This document shows positions 8,783-17,313 of a DNA stretch of 64,000 nt, piece after piece (position 1 is the first letter of the stretch; the number at the start of each line of letters is the position of its first letter). Below the pieces are notes generated by a model. It saw only the letters and a program-made list of their open reading frames with translations. It did not search any database and was not told where the DNA came from. A program made the translations under genes and the position numbers. This DNA is from an uncultured Roseburia sp. (lineage in GTDB: Bacteria > Bacillota > Clostridia > Lachnospirales > Lachnospiraceae). The stretch is taken from positions 24,677 to 88,676 of the forward strand of contig CAKRDK010000009.1 in NCBI GenBank assembly GCA_934309475.1. The letters run 5' to 3'.

Positions 8783-9317
8783 TCCAAACAAACGAAGATT
8801 TTCCAACATCGGATTTTCTTCCATCCTGACCATATTTATAACCATCTGCTTTGTTACGTTTGCGGCACTTTCTATTTTAACGGCACATTCCGACTACAAA
8901 CTTACGCAAAAGGTAGCCGACAAGACAACCGCATATTACGAAGCAGACGCACAGGCAAAACTACTGCTCGCCGACCTCGATTCCAACCTCGTACTTTTGT
9001 ATAAGATGTCGCAGTCCGAGGATGATTATTTTTCACAGGTAGCTGCAGATGCCTGGTCTCTTCCACAGATAGAAGCCCAGAAAGCCGACGGCACGCTGCG
9101 CTCGTTTGAGGTGACATCTGACGAAGAAAACGGAACCAGAATTGCCTGTCAGATTGCAATTTCTGACGTACAATATCTCGATATCACGCTTCAGGTACTC
9201 TATCCTGTAGAAGAAAATGATGTTTTTTACCGTGTTCTTTCCTGGCGTACACGCACCATGGAACAGGAATCGACCGAAGAATCAACCCTTCACCTTTTTA
9301 CCGGTGATTCAAACTAG
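8772..9317 (+). CDS. single-span membrane protein, pilus operon
   Basis: 181 residues. The start at 8772 is chosen because AGGAGG lies 5 bases upstream; it overlaps the preceding gene by 11 bases. A basic N-terminus (KNNPNKRRF) is followed by one transmembrane helix (about 18-40), a helical stretch (about 45-85; DYKLTQKVADKTTAYYEADAQ) and a C-terminal beta-rich part. This plan resembles pilus minor proteins of the PilX/GspK kind or a generic assembly factor. No family recognised. Confidence 0.6.
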   Translation: MKNNPNKRRFSNIGFSSILTIFITICFVTFAALSILTAHSDYKLTQKVADKTTAYYEADAQAKLLLADLDSNLVLLYKMSQSEDDYFSQVAADAWSLPQIEAQKADGTLRSFEVTSDEENGTRIACQIAISDVQYLDITLQVLYPVEENDVFYRVLSWRTRTMEQESTEESTLHLFTGDSN

Positions 9318-9341
9318 ACTTCACAGAAAGGAGCGGATGCT

Positions 9342-10421
9342 TTGCATCCCGAAAATCTTATGAATATACAAGAACTACTCACAAAAGTAACCAACGAACA
9401 TGCTTCCGACGTTTTTATCGTAGCAGGTCTTCCTCTTACCTATAAGGTAAATGGGAAAATGAAAACCTTAGATGACCAGAAACTCTCGCCGGATCTTTGC
9501 AAGGAACTGGTTGCCGGCATCTACGAATTAGCAGACAACCGCGATATCCGTGCCTTTGATGCCACCGGAGACGATGACTTTTCCTTCGCGCTCGCCGGAG
9601 TATCCCGTTTCCGCGTCAGCACTTACAAACAGCGTGGTTCCTACTCTGCTGTCATCCGTGTCATTACATTCACCCTGCCACAGCCAAGCGAACTCGGCAT
9701 CCCGGATGCCGTGATGGACCTTGCAGATATGAACAACGGACTTGTCCTTGTCACCGGTCCTGCCGGCGGCGGTAAATCAACTACACTTGCGTGTATGATT
9801 GACCGCATCAACTCAGAGAAAGAATCACACATCATCACACTCGAAGATCCGCTTGAATTTTTACACAGCCACAAGAAGAGCATTGTCAGCCAGCGTGAAA
9901 TTTCAACCGATACCGAAAGCTATCTGACTGCGTTGCGCGCCTCCCTGCGTCAGAGCCCGGATGTCATTCTGCTCGGTGAAATGCGTGACTATGAGACCAT
10001 GAACGTTGCGATGACAGCCGCTGAGACCGGCCACCTCATTTTTTCCACCCTGCATACCATCGGTGCCGCTAACACCATCGACCGTATCATTGATGCGTTT
10101 CCTTCCAACCAGCAGCATCAGATTGCGATACAGCTCTCCATGGTACTGCAGGCTGTCGTATCCCAGCGTCTGCTTCCTACTACAAACGGAAATATTGTGC
10201 CGGCATTTGAGATTATGGTCTTAAATCCAGCCATCCGCAATCTCATCCGTGAGGGAAAAACGCATCAGATTGACGGTCTCATCTATGCCTCCAACCACGA
10301 AAATATGATTGCGATGGATACCAGTATTTACAATCTCTTCACAAAAGGATTGATTGACAAACGTACTGCAATCTCCAACGCAACCAACCCGGAAATGATG
10401 TTAAAAAAGATTGGAAATTAG
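9342..10421 (+). CDS. pilT: PilT-type secretion/retraction ATPase
   Basis: A 359-residue hexameric ATPase of the GspE/PilT superfamily. The N-terminal PAS-like domain (1-110) contains ASDVFIVAG. The RecA-like domain has Walker A GPAGGGKST (139-147), the Asp box (ITLEDPLEF), Walker B VILLGEMRD (208-216) and the His box (TAAETGHLIFSTLHT). The TTG start at 9342 lies 8 bases after GGAG; an in-frame ATG is at 9360 without a good box. Family members usually power pilus retraction. With no PilB here, it may be the only motor of this operon. It is the last gene of the run, closed by a strong terminator. Confidence 0.93.
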   Translation: MHPENLMNIQELLTKVTNEHASDVFIVAGLPLTYKVNGKMKTLDDQKLSPDLCKELVAGIYELADNRDIRAFDATGDDDFSFALAGVSRFRVSTYKQRGSYSAVIRVITFTLPQPSELGIPDAVMDLADMNNGLVLVTGPAGGGKSTTLACMIDRINSEKESHIITLEDPLEFLHSHKKSIVSQREISTDTESYLTALRASLRQSPDVILLGEMRDYETMNVAMTAAETGHLIFSTLHTIGAANTIDRIIDAFPSNQQHQIAIQLSMVLQAVVSQRLLPTTNGNIVPAFEIMVLNPAIRNLIREGKTHQIDGLIYASNHENMIAMDTSIYNLFTKGLIDKRTAISNATNPEMMLKKIGN

Positions 10422-10424
10422 ACG

Positions 10425-10473
10425 AAAAGCCCCGGAAAACAAGTTCGTAGCAAACTGCTTTCCGGGGCTTTTT
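10425..10473 (+). terminator. intrinsic terminator after pilT
   Basis: AAAAGCCCCGGAAA pairs with TTTCCGGGGCTTTTT around a 20-nt loop; it is symmetrical enough to serve the converging purH transcript as well. Confidence 0.85.
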
Positions 10474-10499
10474 CTATATCCGCTAAAAATTCTCTTTTC

Positions 10500-11678
10500 C
10501 TAGTGATGGAATAAACGGATTCCGGTGAATGACATTACCATATTGTATTTGTTACAGGTGTCGATAACATGGTCATCACGGATAGAACCACCCGGCTGAG
10601 CCACGTAGGAAACACCGCTTCTGTGTGCACGCTCAATGTTGTCCCCAAATGGGAAGAAGGCATCTGAGCCAAGTGCCACGCCTGTATTTTTATCTAACCA
10701 TGCACGTTTTTCCTCTGCTGTAAATACGGCAGGTTTTTCTTTAAAGATATTCTCCCATGCACCGTCTGCAAGTACATCCATGTAATCCTCTCCGATGTAG
10801 AGGTCAATAGCGTTGTCACGGTCTGCTCGCTTGATGTTGTCTAAGAATGGAAGATTTAATACCTGTGGAGACTGACGCAGCCACCAGTTATCTGCCTTAG
10901 ATCCTGCAAGTCTTGTACAGTGAATACGTGACTGCTGTCCTGCTCCGATTCCGATTGCCTGGCCGCCTTTTACGTAGCAGACAGAATTAGACTGTGTATA
11001 TTTTAAGGTAATCATGGAAATAGCAAGGTCGATTTTGGCACTCTCCGGAAGTTCCTTGTTCTCTGTCACGATATTGTCAAAGAAATGCTCGTCAATGACA
11101 AGTTCGTTTCTGCCCTGCTCAAATGTAACACCGAAAACTTCTTTTCGCTCGATTGGAGCCGGAACGTAATCCGGGTCAATCTCAATCACATTGTAATTTC
11201 CCTTTTTCTTTGCTTTTAAAATAGCAAGTGCTTCTTCTGTATAACCCGGAGCGATTACACCGTCAGAGACTTCTCTTTTAATTACTAATGCAGTTGCTTC
11301 ATCACATACATCTGACAGAGAAATGAAATCACCAAAGGATGACATTCTGTCTGCACCTCTTGCACGGATGTAGGCATTGGCAAGTGGAGTAAATTCTACG
11401 TCCATATCATCTACCCAATAGATTTTTCGCTCTACCTCAGACAATGGAAGTCCTACTGCTGCGCCTGCCGGAGACACATGCTTAAATGATGTTGCAGCCG
11501 GAAGTCCTGTTGCTTTTTTCAATTCCTTTACTAACTGCCAGCCGTTAAATGCATCTAAGAAGTTAATATATCCAGGCTTTCCGTTTAACACTTTGATTGG
11601 AAGTTCTCCCTCTTCCATATAGATTCTGGATGGTTTCTGATTTGGGTTACAGCCATATTTCAGTTCTAATTCTTTCAT
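10500..11678 (-). CDS. purH: stand-alone AICAR formyltransferase (PurH C-terminal domain type)
   Basis: A 392-residue enzyme that formylates AICAR with 10-formyl-THF, the penultimate step of IMP synthesis. It matches only the transformylase part of bifunctional PurH: LKYGCNPNQKPS at the N-terminus, ATSFKHVSPAGAA with the conserved Lys-His, KYTQSNSVCYVKGGQAIGIGAGQQSR, and DAFFPFGDNIERAHRSGV near the end. The cyclohydrolase domain is missing and is supplied by the upstream purO-like gene. The start at 11678 is chosen because GAGAGG precedes it; eight upstream codons to 11702 lack a ribosome site. The gap to purO is 39 bp, so one transcript is likely. Confidence 0.92.
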   Translation of the reverse strand: MKELELKYGCNPNQKPSRIYMEEGELPIKVLNGKPGYINFLDAFNGWQLVKELKKATGLPAATSFKHVSPAGAAVGLPLSEVERKIYWVDDMDVEFTPLANAYIRARGADRMSSFGDFISLSDVCDEATALVIKREVSDGVIAPGYTEEALAILKAKKKGNYNVIEIDPDYVPAPIERKEVFGVTFEQGRNELVIDEHFFDNIVTENKELPESAKIDLAISMITLKYTQSNSVCYVKGGQAIGIGAGQQSRIHCTRLAGSKADNWWLRQSPQVLNLPFLDNIKRADRDNAIDLYIGEDYMDVLADGAWENIFKEKPAVFTAEEKRAWLDKNTGVALGSDAFFPFGDNIERAHRSGVSYVAQPGGSIRDDHVIDTCNKYNMVMSFTGIRLFHH

Positions 11679-11717
11679 TTTAATTCCTCTCTCACTCTGC
11701 ATCTGTCATGCAATTCC

Positions 11718-12431
11718 TTATTTATTCTTATTTACAATACGTGTCTCATATTTTCCTGTCTCAATCTCGATGTAACGCACGAATAAAGATACTTTGTTGT
11801 CCTCGTTCAAATTCTCCCATACCAGGTTGGTAAAACTGTCGATATCGCCATCGATTCCAACTAATGTCGGTTCTCCCTCAAAACTTGGCAGTGGATTGCC
11901 ATCTCCCATGTAAGTATGGATAAAATGAGCTTCCCCTGCAACCGGATTCTCATAGGCGAATGTATAACGGTTACATGCATCCGGATTGCCGTTGTTGCTT
12001 TTTAAAATAGACATCGCATAATTGAATTTTCCATCTTCGATATGCATAATGCCGGAGATACGAGGTGTATAATTTGGTGCATCCGGCTCAAATTTTCTGG
12101 TGCGGAGTGCCTGTTCAAACGTCTGCTGTTTGTCCATCAGCTCATAAATGGTATCTGTCTGGTCTCCGTTTGTCACAATTGTCTTATTTCCCAATACACG
12201 TACCGGTGCATAGATAATCAGACTCGGATCACTCAGTTTTGATGGATCAAAAGCCTGTGTACGGATGCCCTCTCCATCCTCTACAAAAACACGGTTACGG
12301 CTGTTCTCACTTCTTCCCATAATAAAATAAGCAGTCACAGCGTATTTTCCATCTGCTGATTTTCCGATTACAATTCCTCTTCCCGGATAGCTGTTTCCTG
12401 CCAATTCATTTTTTAATGATTCCTGTTTCAT
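11718..12431 (-). CDS. purO: IMP cyclohydrolase, PurO-like
   Basis: 237 residues, with the motifs of the archaeal-type IMP cyclohydrolase family (PF07826): NSYPGRGIVIGKS, AYFIMGRSENSRNRVF, TNGDQTDTIY, and the acidic C-terminal half. It would close the ring of FAICAR to IMP, replacing the N-terminal domain of bifunctional PurH. The adjacency to a stand-alone transformylase makes the assignment strong. GGAGG lies 7 bases before the ATG. Its own promoter and a hairpin lie in the leader. This non-orthologous replacement is known from Clostridia. Confidence 0.88.
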   Translation of the reverse strand: MKQESLKNELAGNSYPGRGIVIGKSADGKYAVTAYFIMGRSENSRNRVFVEDGEGIRTQAFDPSKLSDPSLIIYAPVRVLGNKTIVTNGDQTDTIYELMDKQQTFEQALRTRKFEPDAPNYTPRISGIMHIEDGKFNYAMSILKSNNGNPDACNRYTFAYENPVAGEAHFIHTYMGDGNPLPSFEGEPTLVGIDGDIDSFTNLVWENLNEDNKVSLFVRYIEIETGKYETRIVNKNK

Positions 12432-12486
12432 CTGTCAACCTCCATCGATTCGTGTATCACTCACACATTTCCTCATAAAAGAAAAT

Positions 12487-12510
12487 GGCGCAGACATGAA
12501 AGCCTGCGCC
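12487..12510 (-). promoter_or_regulatory. leader hairpin upstream of purO-purH
   Basis: A 7-bp perfect stem GGCGCAG / CTGCGCC with a 10-nt loop begins about 6 bases after the predicted transcription start and is followed by ATTTTCTTTT on the minus strand. It could be an early terminator, an RNA-stabilising 5' hairpin, or the terminator of the upstream gene. No alternative antiterminator pairing is visible in the short leader. Confidence 0.5.
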
Positions 12511-12522
12511 TGTCCGATACCC

Positions 12523-12551
12523 ATTCTAGCATGATAACCCTTATTTTACAA
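12523..12551 (-). promoter_or_regulatory. promoter of purO-purH
   Basis: Minus strand TTGTAA (12551-12546), 17-bp spacer, TAGAAT (12528-12523). Confidence 0.6.
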
Positions 12552-12613
12552 TGGATTACGCCTTATTAGGTATATGAATTTATTTACTTAATTTTATTAG
12601 TAATTCTTATATA

Positions 12614-13432
12614 TCAGCTTCTCGCACTGTAAGTGCTGCCACCCACGGAAGATGTCATTCCGCTCCTTCCATAGCTGCTGCTGGTATACACATTGCCGAG
12701 ATTCGAAAGGTTATATTCTGCATTCGACTGGATGTTTTTACCTTTGTAGCTGACACGCTCCATAAAGCATCCCTTCTCGTGGAAGACTTTCTTCAGTTCA
12801 TCCACTCCGGCATTCTTCAGCTTGTCCTCATTGACTGTGAGTGTTCCGTCTTTCTCTATCGACACTCCGATTTCCTTCAATGACTGGTAATTGGTGGATT
12901 CGTACTGCTTGAGCTGTCTTAAATACATGCTCATCGTCGATGAATTCACCTTATTCATCCGCGTGACCATCTTATTGTAATCCTCGATGCAGTCTAACAT
13001 CTCCGATGTCAGCTTTTTCTTATTTGCTGCAACCTTTTCGTCCTCTTTCTTCTGCTCTTCCTCCGTCAGAGTCACATCCGGATTCTCTTCCTTCGGTGTT
13101 GCCTTTGCAAATAAACTGTTCTCTCCGGTCTCCATGAAGTTCTTCGCGTACTTTTGAAGTGCCGCCGCCATCTTCTTCATCTCCGTGTAAGATTCCTTCT
13201 GCGCTTCAACCGTCTTGTCCACCTGTGTCGTATTCTTGGTGGAATCTGAGGCATTCAGTTTATTCTGCAGTAATGCATTTAACAGGCTGCCTGAGGTTGT
13301 CTGTTTCTTCGAAGATGAACTCGAAGTCTTGATACGCTTTGCTTTTGCCCTGCTGATGCGGGCGCTCATGGTCGCCTTCCTGACCTGCTGCCGCTGAATT
13401 AACGACAGATTCGTCCCTGATTTAATTCTCAT
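12614..13432 (-). CDS. FliD-like (hook-associated protein 2-like) protein
   Basis: 272 residues. The N-terminus is basic and Ser/Lys rich (about 1-50) and has no signal peptide. The centre is helical and charged (75-190), predicted coiled coil. Residues about 190-235 (SLKEIGVSIEKDGTLTVNEDKL followed by KKVFHEKG) match the pattern shared by FliD C-terminal regions, where a predicted beta hairpin precedes a helix. A short Ser/Tyr/Gly-rich tail ends the protein. No other flagellar genes are near, so it may be a flagellar cap-related protein encoded apart from the main clusters or an unrelated coiled-coil protein. AAGGGG lies upstream of the ATG. Confidence 0.5.
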   Translation of the reverse strand: MRIKSGTNLSLIQRQQVRKATMSARISRAKAKRIKTSSSSSKKQTTSGSLLNALLQNKLNASDSTKNTTQVDKTVEAQKESYTEMKKMAAALQKYAKNFMETGENSLFAKATPKEENPDVTLTEEEQKKEDEKVAANKKKLTSEMLDCIEDYNKMVTRMNKVNSSTMSMYLRQLKQYESTNYQSLKEIGVSIEKDGTLTVNEDKLKNAGVDELKKVFHEKGCFMERVSYKGKNIQSNAEYNLSNLGNVYTSSSYGRSGMTSSVGGSTYSARS

Positions 13433-13476
13433 AGACTCATTTCCCCTTTTTGTAAAATTTTTTCACCTCCGTGTGA

Positions 13477-13496
13477 TGTAAGTGAAATAACTTACA
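13477..13496. other. short perfect inverted repeat upstream of the FliD-like gene
   Basis: TGTAAGT, 6-nt loop, ACTTACA lies between the glycosyltransferase stop and the FliD-like start. It may be an operator or weak hairpin; there is no T-run. Confidence 0.35.
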
Positions 13497-13534
13497 AAAT
13501 AAATATCGAACTTTTCTGCCATTCCTTAACCATC

Positions 13535-14794
13535 TTAAGACAATTTTAAAATTCTGTTTGTGTTCTCCCGCCAGGTGTATTCACGGCTTGCTTTTTCAAA
13601 GCCCTTTTCCGCTATCGCTTCCATCTCTTCCGGGTGTGCTAACAAACGTTTCAGGCGCTGTGGAAGTGCCTCTGTCTCCGTCAGGGAATAAAATAAAAGC
13701 TCTTTTTCATCTGTAAAATGTTTCTGCAAATAACGGCTTTCATCCGTCACCGATACCGTTTTCTGAAGCATTGCCGTAAAAATACGGTCGTGCGTCCCAT
13801 CGCGGAACCACGGCATCACATTGAGTGAGATTTTTGCATTCTGTATAGCTTCGATGCAGGATACCGATGATACCATCTCTCCACTACACTTCATATTCCA
13901 CGGCTTTTTACACGGGAACAAATCCCAGTCTGCTCCAACCAAATATAGTTTTAAATCTTGCTCTAGCAGCTGCGAAATCACACGGCTTCGCACTTCACTT
14001 CTGACCCACTGATCAATAAAAACCAGATTGCCTAATACTGCCCGAAGATCCGTCTCCGATAGCTCGCCTGACTCTGCCCGGATATGCGCTTCTAAAACGG
14101 CATCCATTGTCTGCCACGGACGCTCTAACAAATCTTCTATCATCCCAAAATAGAAATCACGATATTCTTTTCCCTGTGCCCCGATTCTCTGTTCAAAAAA
14201 ATAGGTTGGCACATAATTTCCAGTAAAAACAATATCCCATTTACGCTTTTCCAGCGGAAGCAGGTCTTTCTCATAATCCCATATTTTTTCATAATCACGA
14301 TAAACAACTCCCGACGTCGCCGCCCTTGCATCCCGCAAAAAAGACAGTTCCATATCCGCCCGGATATTCCCCGCTGACGGCAGAAACGTGCAGTCCACAT
14401 GCTGATAAAACCGGCCGATATAGGAGACATGCTCCCTGTCAATGCAGAATACTTTCATATTCCGCCAGATTTTCTCGAGTTTGTCGTGATAGTACATCGG
14501 ATGATCCACGAGAATATTTAAAATCCGCATCTCACACGCTTCCCAGATTGTGACACCCTCTTCGGTCAAAAAGACTTCTTCTCCGCTGAGTCCGATAAAA
14601 TTGAATGTCAGAAGAGCTGCACTCCCCTTTTTTAAAAAGTGAGGCAGCTCTCCTAACGTCTGGTACAGATTATCGTAATCGATAAAGTAAGTTTCGATTC
14701 CCTGCTGTTCTAATTCAATTGCAATCTGCTCCGAAAAATATCCGAGCGTCTCCACTGCATTTTTAAAAAGAACAACTCTGTCATAGCCACGCAT
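13535..14794 (-). CDS. glycosyltransferase, CgeB/GT-B type
   Basis: 419 residues with no signal or membrane segment. The C-terminal third (about 285-415) has the features of the CgeB-like glycosyl transferase domain: LYLVGADW, ISLNVMPWFRDGTHDRIFTAML (a family variant of the nucleotide-sugar binding loop with the N-x-x-x-x-F-x-D-G core), and the final EYTWRENTNRIL. The N-terminal half begins with VVLFKNAVETLGYFSEQIA. Such enzymes decorate spore coats, flagellins or surface polymers; the neighbouring FliD-like gene hints at flagellar glycosylation, but this is inference. The start is 5 bp after the PFL gene stop. Confidence 0.75.
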   Translation of the reverse strand: MRGYDRVVLFKNAVETLGYFSEQIAIELEQQGIETYFIDYDNLYQTLGELPHFLKKGSAALLTFNFIGLSGEEVFLTEEGVTIWEACEMRILNILVDHPMYYHDKLEKIWRNMKVFCIDREHVSYIGRFYQHVDCTFLPSAGNIRADMELSFLRDARAATSGVVYRDYEKIWDYEKDLLPLEKRKWDIVFTGNYVPTYFFEQRIGAQGKEYRDFYFGMIEDLLERPWQTMDAVLEAHIRAESGELSETDLRAVLGNLVFIDQWVRSEVRSRVISQLLEQDLKLYLVGADWDLFPCKKPWNMKCSGEMVSSVSCIEAIQNAKISLNVMPWFRDGTHDRIFTAMLQKTVSVTDESRYLQKHFTDEKELLFYSLTETEALPQRLKRLLAHPEEMEAIAEKGFEKASREYTWRENTNRILKLS

Positions 14795-14799
14795 AACGC

Positions 14800-16164
14800 T
14801 TAGTTCTTAAAGCTGTGAATTGGAGCCGGAATTCTTCCGCCACGGTTCACAAATGCTTCGCATGAATATTGGTTGACTGGCATAATCGGTGCATAACCAA
14901 ACAGTCCACCAAATTCAACCGTATCGCCAACGCCTTTTCCGACAACCGGAATCAAACGCGCTGCGGTTGTCTTCTGGTTGACCATACCGATTGCCATCTC
15001 ATCTGCAATAATACCGGAAATTGTAGTTGCAGGTGTATCTCCCGGAATTGCAATCATATCAAGACCTACGGAACATACACATGTCATTGCTTCCAATTTC
15101 TCAAGACACATTGCACCGGCTTCTACTGCATTAATCATTCCCTGATCTTCGCTGACCGGAATAAATGCACCGCTTAATCCGCCCACATAGGAGGATGCCA
15201 TAACACCACCCTTTTTCACCTGGTCATTTAAAAGTGCAAGCGCTGCCGTTGTTCCCGGTGCTCCTGCATATTCTAATCCGATCTCACAGAGAATATCAGC
15301 TACACTGTCTCCGACAGCCGGTGTCGGTGCCAATGATAAGTCTATGATTCCAAATGGAATACCAAGCATCTTAGACGCTTCCTGTGCAACCAACTGTCCC
15401 ACGCGCGTTACCTTAAAGGCCGTCTTCTTAATGGTCTCACAAAGTACCTCAAAGTTCTCTCCACGCACTTTTTCCAAAGCAGTCTTCACAACACCCGGTC
15501 CACTTACGCCTACATTAATAATTGCGTCTGCCTCGGTCACTCCGTGAAAAGCACCTGCCATGAATGGGTTGTCATCCGGTGCATTACAGAACACAACTAA
15601 CTTCATACAATCTACAGAATCACGGTCTTTTGTGATGGTTGCAAGCTCTAATAAAATATCTCCCATCAGACGAACAGCATCCATATTGATTCCTGTCTTT
15701 GTCGATGCAAGATTAACCGAACTGCAGACTCTCTCTGTCGTAGAAAGTGCCTGTGGAATTGAACGGATTAACAATTCATCCGCTTTTGTCATGCCCTTCG
15801 AAACTAATGCGGAATATCCGCCGATTAAGTTTACGCCGACTGCCTTTGCCGCTCTGTCCATTGTCTTTGCAATGGTAGCAAAGTCTTCCGGTGTCTTGCA
15901 GGCCGAGCCGCCTACTAACGCAATCGGTGTTACCGAAATTCTCTTGTTGACAATCGGAATCCCAAATTCTTTCTCAATGGTCTCCCCGGTTGTTGCAAGG
16001 TCTTTAGCTACAGTCGTAATCTTATTGTAAATATTTTCATTTAAGCGATTCAGGTCAGAATCAATGCAATCTAACAGACTGATTCCAATGGTAATGGTAC
16101 GAACATCTAAATTCTCCTGCTCGACCATCTTATTTGTCTCATTTACCTCAAAAATATTAATCAT
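14800..16164 (-). CDS. PFL family protein (UPF0210/DUF711)
   Basis: 454 residues. It matches the UPF0210 family throughout: start with [22 protein letters not shown], central [12 protein letters not shown] and [23 protein letters not shown], and C-terminal [14 protein letters not shown]. The structure of the family is a TIM-like/PFL-like fold without the glycyl radical; biochemical function is unknown. The next upstream gene on the same strand encodes the ACT-domain protein that accompanies it in most Firmicutes, with a 20-bp gap, so a regulated complex is likely. Confidence 0.93.
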   Translation of the reverse strand: MINIFEVNETNKMVEQENLDVRTITIGISLLDCIDSDLNRLNENIYNKITTVAKDLATTGETIEKEFGIPIVNKRISVTPIALVGGSACKTPEDFATIAKTMDRAAKAVGVNLIGGYSALVSKGMTKADELLIRSIPQALSTTERVCSSVNLASTKTGINMDAVRLMGDILLELATITKDRDSVDCMKLVVFCNAPDDNPFMAGAFHGVTEADAIINVGVSGPGVVKTALEKVRGENFEVLCETIKKTAFKVTRVGQLVAQEASKMLGIPFGIIDLSLAPTPAVGDSVADILCEIGLEYAGAPGTTAALALLNDQVKKGGVMASSYVGGLSGAFIPVSEDQGMINAVEAGAMCLEKLEAMTCVCSVGLDMIAIPGDTPATTISGIIADEMAIGMVNQKTTAARLIPVVGKGVGDTVEFGGLFGYAPIMPVNQYSCEAFVNRGGRIPAPIHSFKN

Positions 16165-16184
16165 ATTATAAACCAGCCTTTCTC

Positions 16185-16469
16185 TTAGATACGGTGCATT
16201 TTTTCAAAAATCTCTGCGCGCTGGCACTTAATGGAAACACCAATCTGTTCACCAATTGCGTCTAAATCACTCTGACATTCTGAAAATGTCTTCTTTGCCT
16301 GATTCATATCTACTACCATCATCATGTTAAAATAACCGGACACAATCGTCTGAGAGATATCAAGTACGTTTACCTTTTCCTCTGCAAGATAGGTACATAC
16401 TTTTGCGATAATGCCTACAGTATCTTTTCCTACCACTGTAATAATTGTTTTGTCTGTTGTGTTTTCCAT
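16185..16469 (-). CDS. ACT domain protein (UPF0237)
   Basis: 94 residues forming a single ACT domain ([23 protein letters not shown], then [22 protein letters not shown]). ACT domains bind small ligands, often amino acids, and act as regulatory dimers. The conserved pairing with the downstream PFL gene suggests it senses the ligand for that enzyme. Confidence 0.92.
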   Translation of the reverse strand: MENTTDKTIITVVGKDTVGIIAKVCTYLAEEKVNVLDISQTIVSGYFNMMMVVDMNQAKKTFSECQSDLDAIGEQIGVSIKCQRAEIFEKMHRI

Positions 16470-16510
16470 CCTTAAAACCTTTCCTTTCTTATTGCCTCTT
16501 ACCTTTTTAT

Positions 16511-17308
16511 CTAAAAACGAACCATCGGCGAGACCGAATCCCGCTTCGCGACATAGATTGGAAAATCATTTCCATCGTATGGATTCTCACCCATTGTCAC
16601 CTCTAACCGGACGGTCTCATATGCCAACTCTTCGTAATTATTCTCCTTGCTTAAATGACCCAAAAATACGGTGTTAAAATGATCGTGAAGCAGCTGTCCT
16701 AACAACTGTCCGCTGCTCTCATTGGACAAATGCCCTCTCTCTCCTAAAATGCGCTGCTTGAGCGGATATGGGTAGGAACCCACCTGAAGCATCTGCACAT
16801 CATGATTAGCTTCTAACAATAATACATCTAAGTTCTGCAATTTGTCTACAATACTTTGGTCATATTTTCCTAAATCGGTGATGACCGCCAGACTTTTCCC
16901 GCCCTGACTCATTTTATATGCAACCGGGTCTGCCGCATCATGGGAGATTGAAATTGGTTCTATTGTAACATCTCCAATCGTAAAGTCAACATCCGGTTCA
17001 ATGACCTGAAACAGGCTCTCATCAATTTTTCCAACTGATTTTGTCCGTAATATGGCTTCTATGGTTCCCGCTGTCGCATACATCGGAATTCCATACCGGC
17101 GCGCTACAACTCCCAGCCCACCAATATGGTCGATATGCTCATGTGTAATTAAAATTCCCTGCATATCTGCGGTTTTTAAGTCGATAGAATTCAATCCCTG
17201 CTCAATTCTTTTTCCACTGATGCCCGCATCAATCAAAAGATGGGTGTTATCATTTCCCGCATAGATACAATTTCCACTGCTCCCGCTCGCTATACTGCAT
17301 AATTCCAT
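16511..17308 (-). CDS. walJ: metallo-beta-lactamase fold hydrolase, WalJ/YycJ type
   Basis: 265 residues. The metal-binding motif THEHIDHIGG is at about 54-63, GISGKRIEQGL follows the first strands, and ISHDAADPVAY supplies a further histidine. In Bacillus the YycJ/WalJ exonuclease-like protein helps coordinate cell division with replication. Here it follows the FtsA-like gene by 5 bp rather than walRK, which keeps the division theme. AGGAAAA precedes the ATG. Confidence 0.85.
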   Translation of the reverse strand: MELCSIASGSSGNCIYAGNDNTHLLIDAGISGKRIEQGLNSIDLKTADMQGILITHEHIDHIGGLGVVARRYGIPMYATAGTIEAILRTKSVGKIDESLFQVIEPDVDFTIGDVTIEPISISHDAADPVAYKMSQGGKSLAVITDLGKYDQSIVDKLQNLDVLLLEANHDVQMLQVGSYPYPLKQRILGERGHLSNESSGQLLGQLLHDHFNTVFLGHLSKENNYEELAYETVRLEVTMGENPYDGNDFPIYVAKRDSVSPMVRF

Positions 17309-17313
17309 TTTTC

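Noticed and set aside
15560..16030. 156-codon plus-strand frame
   Set aside because: Mirror frame of the PFL gene; no ribosome site or family similarity.
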